Origin: CAKOSP01 sp044432745
GTDB taxonomy: Bacteria > Bacillota_I > Bacilli_A > RF39 > UBA660
Direction of reading: 5' to 3'
Assembly (NCBI GenBank): GCA_044432745.1
Contig: JAWXUH010000005.1
Location: 1-64,000, forward strand
Length of the DNA stretch: 64,000 nucleotides
In this document: positions 34,387-43,950 of the stretch, piece by piece
Numbering within the stretch: the stretch's first letter is position 1
Layout: every line of letters begins with the position of its first letter
Made by a program: the position numbers and the translations under genes
Notes under the pieces: model-generated
What the model was told of the DNA's origin: nothing
The model's input: the letters and a program-made list of their open reading frames with translations, nothing else
Database searches by the model: none

Positions 34387-35226
34387 TTATTTTTCTTCTT
34401 TTTTATAATTTTTTTTAGCTGGTCTTTCTTTATATTCTCTATATTCTTTATCCCTAGCTGGTTTTTTATTTTCGTTTTTTTCTAATTCTATACTTTTTCC
34501 ATCAAATTTAACTTCTTTATTTTCACTAGTATAATCTACTAATTCTAAATTTGTTGCTTCACATATAGCATTACTTAATACTCCTAAAATTACTTTAATT
34601 GATTTTGGAGCTCCATCATTACCTGGTATTACATAATCAAGTAAGTCTGGATCAGCATTTGTATCTATCATACCGAATACTGGTATTTTAAGATTTCTTG
34701 CTTCCATTACTGCATTATATTCTTTTTTAGGATCTACAACTACAATTGCAGATGGTAATTTATACATTTCTCTAATTCCACCTAAAATGCTGTTAAGTTT
34801 ATCATATTCTTTTTTGATTCCTATAACTTCTTTTTTAGGTAATTTTTCAAATGTACCATTTTTTTCCATATTTTCTATTTCTTCAAGTCTTTTAACTCTT
34901 TTTCTTATTGTTCTAAAGTTAGTTAAAGTACCTCCAAGCCATCTTTGTGTTACATAGTAACTATTACTTCTAATAGCTTCTTCTACACAAACTTCGCTAG
35001 CTTGTTTTTTTGTTCCTACAAATAATATTTTACCACCATTTGCAGCGATTGTTTTAAGCTCATTATAAGCTTCTTCTAATAGAGTATTTGTTTTCTCAAG
35101 ATCGATTATATAAATATCCTCTCTTGTCCCAAAAATGTACTCTTTCATTTTTGGATTCCATCTTTTAGTTTGATGTCCAAAGTGAACACCAGCCTCAAGT
35201 AAGTAGTTCATTGATACTACAGCCAT
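34387..35226 (-). CDS. rpsB: 30S ribosomal protein S2
   Basis: The 279-residue protein begins MAVVSMNYLLEAGVHFGHQT, typical of S2. It has a coiled-coil insert with RVKRLEEIENME and ends in an unusually long Lys/Glu/Arg-rich tail of about 45 residues (EYKERPAKKNYKKEEK). The start is at 35226: GGAGG is 9 bp upstream, while the in-frame ATG at 35235 abuts it. Promoter and leader lie at 35236-35372. Confidence 0.97.
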   Translation of the reverse strand: MAVVSMNYLLEAGVHFGHQTKRWNPKMKEYIFGTREDIYIIDLEKTNTLLEEAYNELKTIAANGGKILFVGTKKQASEVCVEEAIRSNSYYVTQRWLGGTLTNFRTIRKRVKRLEEIENMEKNGTFEKLPKKEVIGIKKEYDKLNSILGGIREMYKLPSAIVVVDPKKEYNAVMEARNLKIPVFGMIDTNADPDLLDYVIPGNDGAPKSIKVILGVLSNAICEATNLELVDYTSENKEVKFDGKSIELEKNENKKPARDKEYREYKERPAKKNYKKEEK

Positions 35227-35343
35227 AAATTTCATCCTCCTTCGTTTATCACCTTAATGCTTCTCCTTATTCTTTCACACCTTTTTCGTGCACTCGAAAG
35301 TAATAATCCACATTAATGTTCATTTGCATTTACTGCCGCATGT

Positions 35344-35372
35344 ATTATAACATAATGATATTATAGAATCAA
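35344..35372 (-). promoter_or_regulatory. rpsB promoter
   Basis: TTGATT (35367-35372), 17 bp, TATAAT (35344-35349). It leaves a leader of about 110 nt before the rpsB ATG, which could hold a ribosomal-protein autoregulatory structure. No known motif was recognised in it. Confidence 0.8.
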
Positions 35373-35526
35373 GAAAATATTATATAATTAATATATTTAT
35401 TTTAAAACAAATAATATTTATATCATTGATTTTAATATCAAATACATGTAAAATAATGTCGATTATATTTAATTTAAAAATATTTTTTTATTTTTTATAG
35501 TATAATGTCTTAGAAAGAGGTGCAAA

Positions 35527-36519
35527 ATGTTAATACTTGCTAAAGCCGCAATGGCTATGATGCTTGGTTTTATATTATCAATTATTTCTGGTTTGATATT
35601 AATTCCACTACTAAAAAAGAAAAAAATTGGACAATTTGTTAGTAGCTTAATAAATGTAAGACATCAAAAAAAATCTGGAACTCCTACAATGGGAGGAATC
35701 ATATTTATAATACCAGTGTATATTACTATTTTATTACTTTTAATTAGAGGTAGTATACATTTTAGTTATAATCTTGGAATAGTTTTATTCGTTTTTACTG
35801 CATATGCAGCTTTAGGATTCGTAGATGATTATTTAAAAGTTTATAAAAAAAATAATAAAGGAATTTCAACAGTTACTAAATTTTTAGTACAAATGTTTAT
35901 TGCACTAGTCTTCTTTTATTTATATTTAAAAGGCGGTGGCGAAGCTACCATAACAATGTCATTATTTAATATATCTTTAGAATTTAGTTATTTATTTGGA
36001 ATGTTTATACTAGTCGTTCTTTTAGGAACTACAAACGCAGTAAATATTACTGATGGATTAGATGGTCTTGCTGGATCACTAAGTTTAATTGCCTTTTTAT
36101 CTTATGGTATTATTGCTTGGAATTGCGGTTGGCTTGTTGGATATGAAGAAATTGCTATTTTCTGTTTTACTTTAGTTGGGTCATTAATGGGATTCTTAGT
36201 TTTCAATACACATCCTGCTAAAGTATTTATGGGTGATCTTGGATCACTTGCACTTGGTGGTGCTCTTGCATCTATCGCTATAATTACTAAACACGAATTT
36301 TCACTTGTTTTAATTGGTGGTGTATTTGTTATTGAAACTTTATCAAGCTTAATTCAAATAATTGCAATTAGACAATTTAAAACAAAAATATTTAAAAAAG
36401 CACCTATTCATCATCATTTCGAAGAAATTGGTTGGGAAGAAGGAGATATTTTAAGATTATTCCTTGTTATAGGATTAATGCTTTCTATGTTAGCTATTAC
36501 TTATGGTGTTTGGCTTTAA
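35527..36519 (+). CDS. mraY: Phospho-N-acetylmuramoyl-pentapeptide transferase
   Basis: MraY makes lipid I, the first membrane step of peptidoglycan synthesis. The 330-residue protein has about ten membrane segments. It has the active-site LGFVDDYLKV (Asp-Asp), NAVNITDGLDGLAG and MGDLGSLALGG, and the HHHFEEIGWEE loop. TATAAT at 35501-35506 and AGAGGTG precede the ATG. It stands alone rather than in a dcw cluster, with its own terminator, and shows that the organism has a cell wall. Confidence 0.97.
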   Translation: MLILAKAAMAMMLGFILSIISGLILIPLLKKKKIGQFVSSLINVRHQKKSGTPTMGGIIFIIPVYITILLLLIRGSIHFSYNLGIVLFVFTAYAALGFVDDYLKVYKKNNKGISTVTKFLVQMFIALVFFYLYLKGGGEATITMSLFNISLEFSYLFGMFILVVLLGTTNAVNITDGLDGLAGSLSLIAFLSYGIIAWNCGWLVGYEEIAIFCFTLVGSLMGFLVFNTHPAKVFMGDLGSLALGGALASIAIITKHEFSLVLIGGVFVIETLSSLIQIIAIRQFKTKIFKKAPIHHHFEEIGWEEGDILRLFLVIGLMLSMLAITYGVWL

Positions 36520-36543
36520 GAGAAATTATATTCTCTTTTTTTA
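36518..36543 (+). terminator. mraY terminator
   Basis: AAGAGAA-ATTATA-TTCTCTT followed by a T run. Confidence 0.85.
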
Positions 36544-36547
36544 TGTA

Positions 36548-36573
36548 AAAAAAAAAAGACATAATGTCTTTTT
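36548..36573 (-). terminator. Terminator of the gene at 36573
   Basis: AAAGAC-N5-GTCTTT with a long U run on the minus strand. Confidence 0.75.
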
Positions 36574-36932
36574 TATATCCAACAAGAAATGTATATAACT
36601 CTCGTTGTATAAACATGATAATTCATAAAAAAATCTATCACTTTATCTATAAATATTTTCAAAGCATCTTTTACTTCTTCTGTTTTTATTTTTAAATTTT
36701 TAATACAATTTTGTAAATCTTTTCTGAACAAATAATCTGCAATATATCTTTTCATAGCCTTATCTAAATTTACTATATTATTTATATTTTCAGCTGTCGC
36801 TTCTCTAGGAGTAAAAATATATTCACGATATAAATTAATCATTTTAGGCGTAATAGCATCTTCAATTAAAGGTTCAAAATTAATTATTTCATAAAAGTTT
36901 TCACACAATTTTATTATTTCTCTATTATTCAT
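36573..36932 (-). CDS. Small hypothetical helical protein
   Basis: A 119-residue, mostly helical soluble protein. It begins MNNREIIKLCENFYEIINFEP and ends in an aromatic/hydrophobic segment (MNYHVYTTRVIYISCWI). No known motif is seen. A weak AGGAAA site precedes the ATG. It lies alone between two terminators and the divergent ferritin-like gene. Confidence 0.55.
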   Translation of the reverse strand: MNNREIIKLCENFYEIINFEPLIEDAITPKMINLYREYIFTPREATAENINNIVNLDKAMKRYIADYLFRKDLQNCIKNLKIKTEEVKDALKIFIDKVIDFFMNYHVYTTRVIYISCWI

Positions 36933-37039
36933 AAAATTTCCTACCCTACTTATATTTATAATAATATAAAGTTAAGGATTTGTCAAAACTTTTTTTAGAT
37001 TTTTCATAATATTTTTTATTTCTTATATACTTTATTAAT

Positions 37040-37510
37040 ATGAATAAAAATAAAATAAAAACAAACTATTATTATGCTTCATTATTACTTGATGATTATG
37101 CTGGCGTTATTTCTGAGGATAGTGCTTCTCACTTATATATTTTTCAACATATAATTTTAAAAAATACAAATAAAAAATTGTCGGATTGTCTACTACGAAT
37201 TTCAATTAAAGAAATGCAACACCTTAGTATACTTGGTGATCTTATTATTCAGTTAGGAGGGATTCCATTTTTTAAAACATACTCACATATTAATAAAAAA
37301 ATTATTCCTTGGAATGCAGATTTTATAAATTATGAACTAGATGAAATAAAAATTTTAGAACTTAATATAGAAAGTGAAAAAAATGCTATATTACAATACA
37401 AAAAACACATAAGTCTTATACATGATGTACATATAAAAGAAACATTAGAAAAAATTATTTTAGATGAAGAAGAACATATTAAAATATTTGAAAGTTTTTT
37501 ATTAAAATAA
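37040..37510 (+). CDS. Ferritin-like (diiron) protein
   Basis: The 156-residue four-helix protein has candidate metal ligands in the right places: Glu in AGVISEDSASHLY, EMQHLSILGDL (ExxH), Glu in NIESEKNAILQYK and DEEEHIKIF (ExxH). It resembles the bacterioferritin/rubrerythrin-like family found in anaerobes, which handle iron or peroxide. There is no rubredoxin domain. The ATG has no clear Shine-Dalgarno; TATACT ends a few bases upstream, so it may be leaderless. Confidence 0.8.
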   Translation: MNKNKIKTNYYYASLLLDDYAGVISEDSASHLYIFQHIILKNTNKKLSDCLLRISIKEMQHLSILGDLIIQLGGIPFFKTYSHINKKIIPWNADFINYELDEIKILELNIESEKNAILQYKKHISLIHDVHIKETLEKIILDEEEHIKIFESFLLK

Positions 37511-37515
37511 GCAAT

Positions 37516-37552
37516 TAAAAAAAGAAAATATTTATTGTATTTTCTTTTTATT
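37516..37552. terminator. Bidirectional terminator (ferritin-like gene and mutM)
   Basis: AAAGAAAATA-N7-TATTTTCTTT with A and T runs on the two sides. Confidence 0.8.
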
Positions 37553-38350
37553 TCTTTGACAATTTAAGCAATAATATGTACTTCTTCCATCTATTTTTTC
37601 TTTAATTATTTCACTTCCACAATCTTTACAATTGCTTTGAAGATGTACTTTTAAAAAAGTTTGATAATTACCTGTTACTCCTAACGAAGAAGTATAACTT
37701 TTTATAGTACACCCTCCTTCTTTTATTGATTTTTCTATTATATTTTGAGAACTAGTAATTATATTATTTATTTCTTCTCTTGTTATTTCACTACCTTTTT
37801 TTAAAGGATCGATTTTAGATTCAAATAATACCTCGTTTGCATATATATTTCCAAGACCAGCTATTATACTTTGATCAAGTAATACAGTCTTTATACTCTT
37901 ATTACTTTTTTTAAATTTTTCTATTAAATATTCTTCTGTCAAATCTTTAGGTTCTAAACCTATTTTTTTAAAATAATCATCATATTCTTCTTTGTCTATA
38001 ATTCTCATTTTTCCAAATTTTCTTGTATCATTATATACTAAATTATTATCATTTTCAAAATTTATTATTACGTGATCATGTTTAGTTTTTTCAACTTTAT
38101 CTTCGTTATAATAAAATTTCCCTTCCATTCTTAAATGTGATATTAAATATTTATCTTCAAGTTCAAATATTAAATATTTTCCATTTCTTTTTATATCAAT
38201 TATACTTTTATTTTTTATCGTCTCTTCAAAATATTTTATATCATTTTCTATTATATTATTGTGGTATATTTCACTTGATACTATTTTCTTATTTTTTATT
38301 TTTTTTAACAATACATTTCTTACTGTTTCTACTTCTGGTAACTCTGGCAT
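37532..38350 (-). CDS. mutM: Formamidopyrimidine-DNA glycosylase
   Basis: MutM removes 8-oxoguanine from DNA. The 272-residue protein starts with PELPEVETVR (catalytic Pro and Glu), has the H2TH segment ILxDQSIIAGLGNIYANE-like (AGLGNIYANEVLF) and a C-terminal zinc finger (CKDCG, then YYCLNCQ). It begins at the end of polA with GAGGT across the polA stop, so the two form a repair operon. Confidence 0.97.
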   Translation of the reverse strand: MPELPEVETVRNVLLKKIKNKKIVSSEIYHNNIIENDIKYFEETIKNKSIIDIKRNGKYLIFELEDKYLISHLRMEGKFYYNEDKVEKTKHDHVIINFENDNNLVYNDTRKFGKMRIIDKEEYDDYFKKIGLEPKDLTEEYLIEKFKKSNKSIKTVLLDQSIIAGLGNIYANEVLFESKIDPLKKGSEITREEINNIITSSQNIIEKSIKEGGCTIKSYTSSLGVTGNYQTFLKVHLQSNCKDCGSEIIKEKIDGRSTYYCLNCQRNKKKIQ

Positions 38351-38352
38351 AT

Positions 38353-40890
38353 TTATACCTCATACCAGTTAGTACCTTCATTACCTTGGACTAATAAAGG
38401 AACTCTTAGTTTAATTACATTTTCCATATTTCTCATTACTATTTCTGATACTATTTCTTTTTCTTCTTTTATTACATCAAATATTAATTCATCGTGAACT
38501 TGTAATATCATTTTACTTTTTATATTTTTTTCTATAAATTCATTATGTATTTTTATCATTGCTACTTTTATAATATCTGCACTAGTTCCTTGAATTGGCG
38601 TATTTAATGCTTGTCTTTCTCCAAGTTGTTTAACCATGAATACACTACTATTTATTTCTTCTATTTTTCTTTTTCTATTATAAAGTGTAGTTACATAACC
38701 AAGCTCTTTTGTTTTTATTATAATATCATCCATGTATTTTTTTACATTTGGATATAATTCATAATATTTTTGTATAAACTCTTCTGCTTCTTTTCTTGTT
38801 ACTTTTAAATTTTCTCCAAGTCCAAAACCACTTATACCATATACTATTCCAAATATTACTGCTTTAGCAGTTTTTCTCTCTTCTTTTGTTATTTCTTCTT
38901 CTTTTTTATTATACATATCTGCTGCTACACTTCTATGTATATCTTTATCCTCATTAAATGCCGCAATTAATTTTTCATCTTCTGATATATGTGCCATTAT
39001 TCTTAACTCTATTTGAGAGTAATCGAATGACAAAAATAAGTCATTTACAGGTATAAATGCTTTTCTTATTTGTTTTCCTAATTCTTCTCTTACTGGTATA
39101 TTTTGTAAATTAGGTTCACTACATGATAATCTACCAGTTCTTGCAAATGTTTGCTTAAATATAGGTTTTATTTTTTTATTTTCATTTATATATTTTTTTG
39201 TACCTTTTATATATGTATTGTTTATTTTTTCTAAATTTCTAAACTGTAATATATAATTAATTATTTCATGTTTGTTTTTTAATTTTTCTAAAGTGGATGC
39301 ATCTGTTACATATCCAGTTTTATTCTTTTTACCTTTTGCTATTTCTAACTTTTCAAATAATATTTCTCCAAGTTTTTTTGGAGAACCTACATTAAATTCT
39401 TCCCCTGCTAATGTATAAATTTTTTCAGTAACCTTCTTTGTTTCTTCTACAATTAATTCACCAAGATCATTTAATATATTTTCATCACAATATATACCTT
39501 GATTTTCCATACTATATAAAACTTTTGTAAGTGGTAATTCAATTTTTGTATATAAATTATATAAATTTTCTTTTTGTAATTTTTCTATACTTTCTTTTAA
39601 TTCTTCTTTTATAAATTCTGCTTTTATAGCTCCCGCCATTTTTAGATTTTCTACATTTTCAAAATCTTTCTTTAATTGCATATAAGTATACTCATCTTCA
39701 ATACCTACCAATATACTTGATATATCATCTAAAGTATTATTATTTAATAGAAATTCACTTATCATCAAATCATCTGTAAATACGTCTCCAAATATTTTTA
39801 AATGTTTTTTAATATTATATGTAGATATTTTTTTATTTTTTAGTAGTGGTATTAAATCTGATATTAATTCTTTTTTGATAAAATAATTTTTATTGTTATC
39901 ACAAATACTTACACTAACTACTTTTCCAGTGTGATAATTATTATCATCAAATTCTGCATATAAACTAAATTCTTCACTCAATATTAAATCAGTTATGTTA
40001 GTTACTTCTATTATTTTTAATTCTTTTTTTTGAGTACTTTTATTTCTTAAAAAAGTTTTAAATTCTAATTTTTCATAAAGTTCATATAAACCTTCTTGCT
40101 CACCTATATACTTAAAATCTTCTAATGTTTCTTTAAGTGGTACATCACAAAAAATTGTTGCTAGCTTATAACTTATATAAGCATTTTCTTTATCATTTAA
40201 TATTTTTTCTTTTTGTGTACCTTTTAAATTTTCTATATTTTCATATAAGTTATCTAACGTTTTATATTCTTGGAGTAACTTTAATGCTGTTTTTTCACCT
40301 ATTCCTTTTACACCAGGAATATTATCAGATGTATCTCCCATTAATGCTTTTAGATCAACTATTCTTTTTGGTTCTAATAAATATTCTTCTTCAAAAATTT
40401 CTCTTGTGTATCTAATATTACCTTTTGATTTTAGTAATTTCATTTCACTTTTTTTATCTATTAATTGCATTAGATCGACATCACTTGATATTATTAATGA
40501 TGTGAAATCTTCAGAACTATTAACTTCTTTTGCAAGTGTTCCAATTATATCATCTGCTTCATATGGCTCAAGTTCTATGTACTTAATTCCCATCAAAGTT
40601 AGCATCTCTTTCACAACAGGAAATTGTTCTTTTAATTCTTCAGGAGTTTCTTTTCTTCCTGCTTTGTAAAAATCAAATTCTTCTTTTCTAAAGTTTTTAC
40701 CTTTATCAAAAGCTACTGCTATATATTCTGGTTTTTCTTCTGATATTATTTTATTTATCATATTGGTAAAACCATAAAGTGCATTCGTACTCATCCCTGA
40801 AGAAGTCCTTAAATTTCCTCCATGATCTCTTATTGCGTAGAATGCTCTAAACATAAAATTATTTCCATCTATTAATACTATTTTTTTCAT
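38353..40890 (-). CDS. polA: DNA polymerase I
   Basis: The 845-residue protein has an N-terminal 5'-3' exonuclease (about 1-285: IDGNNFMFRAFYA, VKGIGEKTALKLL) and a degenerate 3'-5' exonuclease region (about 290-450). The catalytic DxE reads LYAEFDD there, so proofreading is probably lost, as in Bacillus. The polymerase domain has QTFARTGRLS, motif A FDYSQIELRIMAH, motif B KAVIFGIVYG and motif C LQVHDELIFD. AGAGGT precedes the ATG. Confidence 0.97.
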   Translation of the reverse strand: MKKIVLIDGNNFMFRAFYAIRDHGGNLRTSSGMSTNALYGFTNMINKIISEEKPEYIAVAFDKGKNFRKEEFDFYKAGRKETPEELKEQFPVVKEMLTLMGIKYIELEPYEADDIIGTLAKEVNSSEDFTSLIISSDVDLMQLIDKKSEMKLLKSKGNIRYTREIFEEEYLLEPKRIVDLKALMGDTSDNIPGVKGIGEKTALKLLQEYKTLDNLYENIENLKGTQKEKILNDKENAYISYKLATIFCDVPLKETLEDFKYIGEQEGLYELYEKLEFKTFLRNKSTQKKELKIIEVTNITDLILSEEFSLYAEFDDNNYHTGKVVSVSICDNNKNYFIKKELISDLIPLLKNKKISTYNIKKHLKIFGDVFTDDLMISEFLLNNNTLDDISSILVGIEDEYTYMQLKKDFENVENLKMAGAIKAEFIKEELKESIEKLQKENLYNLYTKIELPLTKVLYSMENQGIYCDENILNDLGELIVEETKKVTEKIYTLAGEEFNVGSPKKLGEILFEKLEIAKGKKNKTGYVTDASTLEKLKNKHEIINYILQFRNLEKINNTYIKGTKKYINENKKIKPIFKQTFARTGRLSCSEPNLQNIPVREELGKQIRKAFIPVNDLFLSFDYSQIELRIMAHISEDEKLIAAFNEDKDIHRSVAADMYNKKEEEITKEERKTAKAVIFGIVYGISGFGLGENLKVTRKEAEEFIQKYYELYPNVKKYMDDIIIKTKELGYVTTLYNRKRKIEEINSSVFMVKQLGERQALNTPIQGTSADIIKVAMIKIHNEFIEKNIKSKMILQVHDELIFDVIKEEKEIVSEIVMRNMENVIKLRVPLLVQGNEGTNWYEV

Positions 40891-40932
40891 AAATACCTCT
40901 TTTTTTAGTATAACATATTTTAATTTTTTTTA

Positions 40933-41181
40933 TTAGAAAATTTTATAAAATATGTAAATGTGAATTAATAATATTAATGGCATTAATACTTTAAATTTTG
41001 TTTTTCTTATCTTATGATGAAATACAAACATTCCTAATATACTTCCAATTGAACCAAATATTATTGCAACTAAAAATAAATTAAATTCACTTATTCTTCC
41101 CTTCTTTTTTATAGCACAAAATTTATCTATACCCATCATCAAAAATGAGACTATATTTATACCTATTAAATAATAATCCAT
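40933..41181 (-). CDS. DUF1294 small membrane protein
   Basis: An 82-residue protein with about three hydrophobic segments and the DUF1294 pattern: MGIDKFCAIKKKGRISEFNL, GSIGSILGMFVFHHKIRKTKF. The function of the family is unknown. ATG 41181 is chosen over GTG 41190 because AGGTGG lies 5 bp before it. Confidence 0.88.
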   Translation of the reverse strand: MDYYLIGINIVSFLMMGIDKFCAIKKKGRISEFNLFLVAIIFGSIGSILGMFVFHHKIRKTKFKVLMPLILLIHIYIFYKIF

Positions 41182-41209
41182 ATTTACCACCTTTATAATA
41201 ATTATAACA

Positions 41210-41237
41210 TAAAAAAAAAGACTTTTTTTAAGTCTTA
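41210..41237 (-). terminator. Terminator of the VanY-like gene
   Basis: AAGACT-T6-AGTCTT followed by nine U on the minus strand. Confidence 0.8.
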
Positions 41238-42899
41238 ATTAGCGTATACTGATGTAATATTTAAATATTCTTCTAAACATAGTCCAGAGTTGTATACTTT
41301 TGTTGCTACATCTACTCCTAAATATCTTAAGTGCCATGGTTCATACATATATCCTGTTATATGTTCTTTTCCTTCGGGATATCTTACAATAAAACCATAC
41401 TTATGTGCATTTTTTGCAAGCCAATCCCATTCATTAGTGTAATTTGCAACATCAATTCCAAGTCCTGATTGATGTTCTGAGTGACCAGGTCTTGCTGAAT
41501 ATGTATCAGCTTCTTCTTGTCCATCTCTTTTTACGTAATTATTATATATACTATCTTGAAGTGTATAAGATCTATAACCTGATGTAATTACTAACGATAA
41601 ATTTTCTTTACTTGCAGCTGTTTTCATAGTAGAAAATGCACTACTTAACGCTGATGATAAACCTGGTGCATATGTACTTGGTAAAGCATAGGTTTTGTTT
41701 ACTATTAATATTCCATCTATATATTTTATTCCTGATACAGTTGGTGTTTGCACCACTTCTTTTACAGTTACATTAATTACTTTACTAATCTCTGTGCCAC
41801 TTGTTGTACTTATTGTTACTTTAGCAGTTCCTATACCTACTGCTTTTATTTTATCATCTTCATATACAACAACTTTCTCATCGGATGATACTATTTTTAT
41901 ATCATTTTTATTTTCTGCATTACTCGGTACTAATTCATACGTCAATGATGATGTGTTACCTACGTATAGAGTAATATTACTACTTGATACATTTATTTCT
42001 TTTACGTAATTATTTATTATTATTTCTACATCTGTTTTTATATCATTTTTTTCATTTAAAATACTTAATGTTATATTACCTTCTTTAATTGGATTTAACA
42101 TTTCTTCTTCTATTATAAAATATTCTTCGTCGTATTCTAATTTATATGTTTTATCTGTTGCATTTTCTGGTATAACAGATATATTTAATTTAACCTCTTC
42201 TCCTACTTCGAAATTTGTAGTTTCTATTTCATATGACTCAGGAGCTATATATATTATTATGTATGATTTTGCTTCTTCGTTATAATTTATATCTATTGTG
42301 TTTTTATTTATATTTACTGTTTCGTAATATTCTAGGTCATTATCTTTATTTATTAGATAAATATCTACTATATCTTTATTTTCTAAAAAATCGTATTTAC
42401 TTATATCAATACTTAAAGCATCAAAATCAAATTCATTTATATAAATATGTTTTATTTCATCTATCTGTTCATATTTAATTTCATTTTGTATTTTTAAAGA
42501 AACACTAAGATCTATTACTTTATTTATATTTTTGTTATTTAAAGTAACTGTGTAATTTTCATATATTATGTTTGCTTCTAGTTCATTTTCTTTTATATAA
42601 TTAATTGTTTTACTTTTTAAGTATATTTTACTATATTTAGTTTCATATTCAAAAATATTATCTTTGCTGTTAACTGCTAATTTATATATTTTATAATCTG
42701 TATAACTGTATATACCATAAATACTTAATATACATAACAAAGTTACTAATAGAATTATTACTGATATTTTTTTTAGATTCTTTTTTTTATTTTGATTATT
42801 TTTATCTTCTTTTTTTATAGAACTAACATTACTTTTTTTAACTTTTTTTTCTTCATTCTTTACTTTTTTTATAGACTTAGATTCTTTTTTACTACTCAT
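41235..42899 (-). CDS. VanY-type D-alanyl-D-alanine carboxypeptidase with Ig-like domains
   Basis: The 554-residue protein has a very Lys-rich cytoplasmic N-terminus (about 40), one membrane segment (KISVIILLVTLLCILSIYGI) and a beta-rich region. Two Big_2/Ig-like domains follow (about 210-375, with VGNTSSLTYELVPSNA). The M15 peptidase has SGYRSYTLQ, SARPGHSEHQSGLGIDV and YEPWHLRYLG, with the zinc ligands His-Asp-His present. It trims terminal D-Ala from wall stem peptides. The start is ATG 42899; GTG 42902 is just upstream. Confidence 0.93.
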   Translation of the reverse strand: MSSKKESKSIKKVKNEEKKVKKSNVSSIKKEDKNNQNKKKNLKKISVIILLVTLLCILSIYGIYSYTDYKIYKLAVNSKDNIFEYETKYSKIYLKSKTINYIKENELEANIIYENYTVTLNNKNINKVIDLSVSLKIQNEIKYEQIDEIKHIYINEFDFDALSIDISKYDFLENKDIVDIYLINKDNDLEYYETVNINKNTIDINYNEEAKSYIIIYIAPESYEIETTNFEVGEEVKLNISVIPENATDKTYKLEYDEEYFIIEEEMLNPIKEGNITLSILNEKNDIKTDVEIIINNYVKEINVSSSNITLYVGNTSSLTYELVPSNAENKNDIKIVSSDEKVVVYEDDKIKAVGIGTAKVTISTTSGTEISKVINVTVKEVVQTPTVSGIKYIDGILIVNKTYALPSTYAPGLSSALSSAFSTMKTAASKENLSLVITSGYRSYTLQDSIYNNYVKRDGQEEADTYSARPGHSEHQSGLGIDVANYTNEWDWLAKNAHKYGFIVRYPEGKEHITGYMYEPWHLRYLGVDVATKVYNSGLCLEEYLNITSVYAN

Positions 42900-42992
42900 C
42901 ACACTTACTCCTATATTTTTTATTATAACATAAATAATAATTTTCTTGTTTTAATTTTTTTATTTTCACATATTGTTTATTAGGTGGTAATA

Positions 42993-43685
42993 ATGATTTT
43001 TTTATTAAATTTAATTAAGGGTTTTTTCTTTTTTTCTGGTAGTTATTCTAATGAAATATTTCCAGAACCGCTTAGTGAAGATGAAGAAAAAAAATGTATC
43101 TTAGAGATGAAAAATGGTAGTAAAGATGCGCGTAACAAATTAATTGAACACAATTTGAGACTAGTGGCCCACATTGTAAAAAAATTTGATTCTAAAAACG
43201 CAGACGTTGATGATTTAATTTCAATTGGTACAATCGGATTAATTAAAGGTATTGATACGTATAAATTTGATCAAGATGTAAAAATAACTACATATGCTGC
43301 TAGATGTATTCAAAATGAAATTTTAATGAATTTTAGATCTAATAAGAAAACGAATCTTAATATCTCTCTTGATGATTATGTTGGATTTGATAAAGATGGC
43401 AATGAAATTAGATTAATTGACGTTTTAAAAGATGAATCTACAGATTTTATTGAACAGATAAACACAAAGGATAATATAAAAAGAATAGAAGATTATCTTT
43501 GTCTTCTTAATACTAGAGAAAAAGATATTATTATTAAAAGATATGGACTTTATAATACTAAAGCTCAAACTCAAAAGGATATTGCTAAAAACATGAAAAT
43601 TTCTAGAAGTTATGTTTCTAGAATTGAAAAAAGAGCTCTTACTAAAATGCTCCGTTTATTTTATAAAAGTAAAAATGATATATAA
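42993..43685 (+). CDS. sigK: Pro-sigma-K-like sporulation sigma factor
   Basis: The 230-residue sigma-70 family protein matches SigK closely: IFPEPLSEDEEKKCILEM, ARNKLIEHNLRLVAHIVKKF, DLISIGTIGLIKGID, and the region 4 HTH TQKDIAKNMKISRSYVSRIEKRAL. It begins with a hydrophobic segment (MIFLLNLIKGFFFFSGS) like the pro-sequence that tethers pro-SigK until SpoIVFB cleaves it. ATG 42993 is chosen since AGGTGG lies 5 bp upstream; the upstream GTG overlaps that site. SigK acts in the mother cell late in sporulation. It is uninterrupted here. Confidence 0.85.
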   Translation: MIFLLNLIKGFFFFSGSYSNEIFPEPLSEDEEKKCILEMKNGSKDARNKLIEHNLRLVAHIVKKFDSKNADVDDLISIGTIGLIKGIDTYKFDQDVKITTYAARCIQNEILMNFRSNKKTNLNISLDDYVGFDKDGNEIRLIDVLKDESTDFIEQINTKDNIKRIEDYLCLLNTREKDIIIKRYGLYNTKAQTQKDIAKNMKISRSYVSRIEKRALTKMLRLFYKSKNDI

Positions 43686-43691
43686 TTTTCA

Positions 43692-43731
43692 AATAAAAAA
43701 AATGTTAAATTGAATCAACATTTATTTTTAT
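43692..43731. terminator. Bidirectional terminator (sigK-like gene and khpA)
   Basis: AAATGTT-N10-AACATTT between A and T runs. It overlaps the khpA stop. Confidence 0.65.
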
Positions 43732-43947
43732 TTTTGGAGTATGTTCTATATAACTTTTAACTCTTAGTAATGTTTTAATTGCTGATATAGTGTTTCCACT
43801 TCTACCTATTACTGCACTTTTATCATCTTTATCTACAATAATTTCAATCATTAAACAATCTTCAAGTTCAATAGTTGATACTTTTACTGACTCCGGATTT
43901 TTGCATATACTCTTAATAAGAAATTCAGCGTAATCTGCTAAATCCAT
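43705..43947 (-). CDS. khpA: KH-domain RNA-binding protein KhpA (YlqC)
   Basis: The 80-residue single KH domain has the AVIGRSGNTISAIKTLLR loop typical of YlqC/KhpA. It binds RNA with its partner KhpB/Jag. It follows rpsP by 3 bp with AGAGGT before the ATG, the standard rpsP-ylqC arrangement. Confidence 0.93.
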   Translation of the reverse strand: MDLADYAEFLIKSICKNPESVKVSTIELEDCLMIEIIVDKDDKSAVIGRSGNTISAIKTLLRVKSYIEHTPKIKINVDSI

Positions 43948-43950
43948 TTT

